Of a stretch of 64,000 nucleotides of DNA, positions 62,081-64,000 are shown in pieces. This stretch comes from Alistipes megaguti (GTDB lineage: Bacteria; Bacteroidota; Bacteroidia; Bacteroidales; Rikenellaceae), in assembly GCF_900604385.1 (NCBI RefSeq), contig NZ_LR027382.1:1-64000 (forward strand). The letters run 5' to 3'. The notes under the pieces were generated by a model. The model searched no databases. It worked only from the letters and a program-made list of their open reading frames with translations, and was not told the DNA's origin. Within the stretch, counting starts at the first letter, position 1. Each line of letters opens with the position of its first letter. Position numbers and translations under genes: made by a program.

Positions 62081-62094
62081 CTTTCCAATTTGTC

Positions 62095-62125
62095 TTGCGA
62101 AATAGAAATTTTCTCCCTATCTTTG
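62095..62125 (+). promoter_or_regulatory. promoter of the second tRNA-Lys gene
   Basis: TTG (62095-62097), 20-bp spacer, TATCTTTG (62118-62125), 25 bp before the tRNA. Confidence 0.7.
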
Positions 62126-62150
62126 CACCTGCAATCAGTGAATGATTGAT

Positions 62151-62223
62151 GCCTCTTTAGCTCAGTTGGTAGAGCACGACACTCTTAATGTTGGGGTCCA
62201 GGGTTCGAGCCCCTGAGGGGGTA
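62151..62223 (+). tRNA. tRNA-Lys (anticodon CTT), copy 2
   Basis: Identical in its 73 nt to copy 1, 176 bp downstream. Here the bases after the discriminator are CCA (62224-62226), so the 3' end appears encoded, unlike copy 1; this may be chance. It has its own promoter and terminator. Confidence 0.95.
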
Positions 62224-62231
62224 CCAGAAAG

Positions 62232-62261
62232 ACCGACAATCGAAAGATTGCCGGTTTTTTT
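62232..62261 (+). terminator. intrinsic terminator of tRNA-Lys copy 2
   Basis: A 10-bp stem with one A-C mismatch (ACCGACAATC/GATTGCCGGT), loop GAAA and a T-run. Unrelated in stem sequence to the copy 1 terminator. Confidence 0.8.
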
Positions 62262-62366
62262 ATTCCACCCCGGCTTTATCTGCCCCATCCCCGGCAGCCC
62301 CCACGGTCCGATATGACGATTCGATTACTTTTCAGACAAAAAAGTCCGGACGAATCATTATTTTCG

Positions 62367-62374
62367 TATCTTTG
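62367..62374 (+). promoter_or_regulatory. -7 element (TATCTTTG) of the ECF sigma gene
   Basis: TAnnTTTG match 26 bp upstream of the GTG start at 62401. Confidence 0.65.
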
Positions 62375-62400
62375 AACCACAAAACCGACCGTCCTAACCC

Positions 62401-62973
62401 GTGAACACCGATTCCGATCTTCTCAAACGCCTCTCCCGAGGCGAGAAAAACGCCTATGAGGAGGTGTTCATGCGCTACCATGCCAAGGTCTTCCGCTTCA
62501 TCCGGACCATCCTGCACGGAAGCGACTCGGCGGCCGATCTCACGCAGAATGTCTTCCTCAAGATCTGGAACAACCGCCAGTCGCTCGTCCGCATCCAATC
62601 GCTCGACGCCTATCTGTTCACCATCGCCCGCAACGAAACCTGCGACTACCTCCGGCGCAAGCAGTCCAGTCTGAAATACCTCCTGGCCCAACAGGAGTGT
62701 CAGGAACCCTCCTGCGACCTCCCCTACTGCTACGACTCGGAACGAATGGCCCGGCTCGTCGACAACGCCATCGCCCGAATGCCCGCCCAACGGCAGCTGA
62801 TCTATCGCCTCAGCCGCGAAGAGCACCTCTCCAACGCCGAGATCGCCGAACGTCTCAGCCTCTCGAAGCGTACCGTTGAACACCATCTGTCGCTGGCTCT
62901 GAATGACATACGCCATGCACTCGGGCCGCTGGTCTCCGGATTGTTCTTTTTTTTCATTTCGCGTTGGGTATGA
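62401..62973 (+). CDS. ECF sigma factor (RpoE/FecI-like, Bacteroidetes type)
   Basis: A 190-residue extracytoplasmic-function sigma factor. Region 2 (about 25-90) contains SAADLTQNVFLKIWNNRQSL (-10 recognition), and region 4 (about 125-175) ends in a helix-turn-helix HLSNAEIAERLSLSKRTVEH. The last ~16 residues (GPLVSGLFFFFISRW) are strongly hydrophobic, a tail I recall from Bacteroides ECF sigmas. The start is GTG at 62401, spaced correctly from the promoter; the next ATG would remove much of region 2. A FecR gene follows 40 bp downstream, so a transenvelope regulatory system is likely. Confidence 0.9.
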   Translation: MNTDSDLLKRLSRGEKNAYEEVFMRYHAKVFRFIRTILHGSDSAADLTQNVFLKIWNNRQSLVRIQSLDAYLFTIARNETCDYLRRKQSSLKYLLAQQECQEPSCDLPYCYDSERMARLVDNAIARMPAQRQLIYRLSREEHLSNAEIAERLSLSKRTVEHHLSLALNDIRHALGPLVSGLFFFFISRWV

Positions 62974-63013
62974 TCGCCCGCTTGTGCGTCTATTCTAAAA
63001 ACGCACAGGCAAA

Positions 63014-64000
63014 ATGGACAATTCCAAGCACAACAAGATATTCGACTGGATCCACGGCAAGGGCTCGGCGCAGAGCAATCTGGAGGCGCTCGACCAACTC
63101 TGCGAAACGCCGCTCTCGCCCGAAACCGAACAGACGCTCCACGACTATTGGAAGACGATTCCCGAAAACGGAGACGCGCTCCGCAGCCGGGCCGCTTTCG
63201 ACAGCTTCTGCCGCCGGGTCGGGCTCTCGGACTCCATCGGACGACGGATCGTCTGGGGCCGCCGCGTGCGCAATCTGGCCGCCGCGCTGTTCCTGCCCGT
63301 GGCCCTGTTCAGCCTGCTGCTGTGGCTCAATCCCCGTCAGGCCGACGTCGAATGGTGCGAATTCGCCGTGGCTCAGGGCCATACCGATTCGCTCGTGCTG
63401 CCCGACAACAGCCGCGTCTGGCTCAACGCCGGATCTCACCTGATCTATCCCCGCCAATTCAACGGCAAAACCCGCAAGGTGTTCCTCGCCGGCGAAGCCT
63501 TCTTCGAGGTGGCCAAGGATGCCGAACACCCCTTCATCGTCGGCGCCGACCAGGTGCAGGTGCGCGTGCTGGGAACCCGCTTCAACGTCACCTCCTACGA
63601 GGATATGAACTCCGTGGCCGTCAGCCTGATCGAAGGATCGGTGAGCATGGGCGTCGCCCGCGAACAATTCAAACGCGACATACTGCTCGTCCCGGGCGAT
63701 GTCGTCCGCTACGACAAGGTCTCCGGAGCCGTCGAACAGCGCCACCAGCCCGCCGAGGCCTATCTCTCGTGGCGTCACGGCGACTTCTACTTCAACAACC
63801 AGCCGCTGGACGAAATCGCCGCCCAGTTCGAACGCGTCTTCAAGGTCAAGATCTTCATCGTCGACCGCAGCGTCGGGGAGACCCCCTACTCGCTGGCCTT
63901 CGTCAACGGCGAGAGCCTCGACCAGATGCTCAGGGCCATCGCCGGCAACGACCTGCGCATCGACCGCGACAAGGAGATGATCATCATCCGTAAAAAAAGA
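63014..64000 (+). CDS. FecR-family anti-sigma factor (3' end outside window)
   Basis: An open frame of 329 codons without stop at the window end. The cytoplasmic N-terminal part (residues 1-90, IFDWIHGKGSAQSNLEALDQ) would bind the sigma factor. One membrane segment lies at about 93-110 (NLAAALFLPVALFSLLLWL). The periplasmic FecR domain follows (LPDNSRVWLNAGSHLIYP, VFLAGEAFFEVAKD, VRVLGTRFNVTSYED), then a DUF4974 domain (FNNQPLDEIAAQFERVFKV). It is near the usual family length of ~330, so only a few residues are missing. It would relay a signal from a SusC-type transducer, presumably encoded beyond the window. Confidence 0.9.
   Translation, partial: MDNSKHNKIFDWIHGKGSAQSNLEALDQLCETPLSPETEQTLHDYWKTIPENGDALRSRAAFDSFCRRVGLSDSIGRRIVWGRRVRNLAAALFLPVALFSLLLWLNPRQADVEWCEFAVAQGHTDSLVLPDNSRVWLNAGSHLIYPRQFNGKTRKVFLAGEAFFEVAKDAEHPFIVGADQVQVRVLGTRFNVTSYEDMNSVAVSLIEGSVSMGVAREQFKRDILLVPGDVVRYDKVSGAVEQRHQPAEAYLSWRHGDFYFNNQPLDEIAAQFERVFKVKIFIVDRSVGETPYSLAFVNGESLDQMLRAIAGNDLRIDRDKEMIIIRKKR

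Noticed and set aside
61975..62226. tRNA-linked attachment site of an integrated element
   Set aside because: No integrase gene nearby; the second copy is a full tRNA with its own promoter and terminator, so simple gene duplication explains it.

Overview
The window looks like a chromosomal segment of a high-GC member of the Bacteroidales, most like Alistipes/Rikenellaceae. The supporting signs are SusC/SusD pairs, an ECF sigma/FecR pair, a XylR-like AraC regulator, a GH84/GH20 glycosidase repertoire, Cys-anchored lipoproteins and many copies of the Bacteroidetes -7 promoter element TAnnTTTG, often with TTTG or TTG 18-20 bp upstream. The genus is an inference from gene content and base composition.

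Region 1 (1-8.8 kb) holds mainly housekeeping genes. A guaB / Cys-rich DUF3795-like / guaA operon on the minus strand ends in a 77-bp tandem repeat array made of terminator-like hairpins. A small lipoprotein gene follows, then panB, a SpoU-type RNA methyltransferase, an outer-membrane barrel protein and glnS. Region 2 (9-14.8 kb) is a five-gene minus-strand operon: a conserved-end protein with a very long acidic low-complexity centre, rsmI, a DUF389 membrane protein, an LpxL-like acyltransferase and a GT2 glycosyltransferase. Region 3 (15-20.7 kb, plus strand) has ychF, a SIMPL-domain protein, gltX, galM and a lipoprotein gene.

Region 4 (20.7-24.1 kb) is a lacI-type regulator / SDR oxidoreductase / uxuA operon for hexuronate (fructuronate to mannonate to KDG) use, with a perfect 20-bp palindrome overlapping its promoter. 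Region 5 (24.1-29.5 kb) is a compact operon: MFS transporter, outer-membrane protein, phoH, pepD and a diacylglycerol-kinase-like gene. Region 6 (29.8-41.6 kb) has a CPA2 antiporter, der followed by a 161-bp terminator-bearing tandem repeat, then a minus-strand run of GH84 O-GlcNAcase, membrane acyltransferase, DEAD-box helicase, miaB and a YitT-type membrane protein.

Region 7 (41.7-55.4 kb) is the main accessory system. It is a polysaccharide/amino-sugar utilisation locus: XylR-like regulator, nagP-type permease, nagA, a divergent nagB, a GH20-like enzyme, a lipoprotein with a degenerate GH18-like signature, SusC, SusD and a surface lipoprotein with a BACON-like domain plus two lectin-like repeats. 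It reads as a complete import-and-catabolism pathway for a GlcNAc-containing glycan: bind and trim at the surface, import, cleave terminal hexosamine, deacetylate, deaminate.

Region 8 (55.5-64 kb) has plsY, an AMP-forming acyl-CoA ligase, a LytS/LytTR two-component pair whose promoter abuts the start codon, a solitary HsdR_N-type nuclease-like protein, a truncated GH2-like protein lacking the catalytic Glu, two tandem tRNA-Lys(CTT) genes each with its own promoter and terminator, and an ECF sigma factor followed by a FecR-type anti-sigma factor that runs off the window end.
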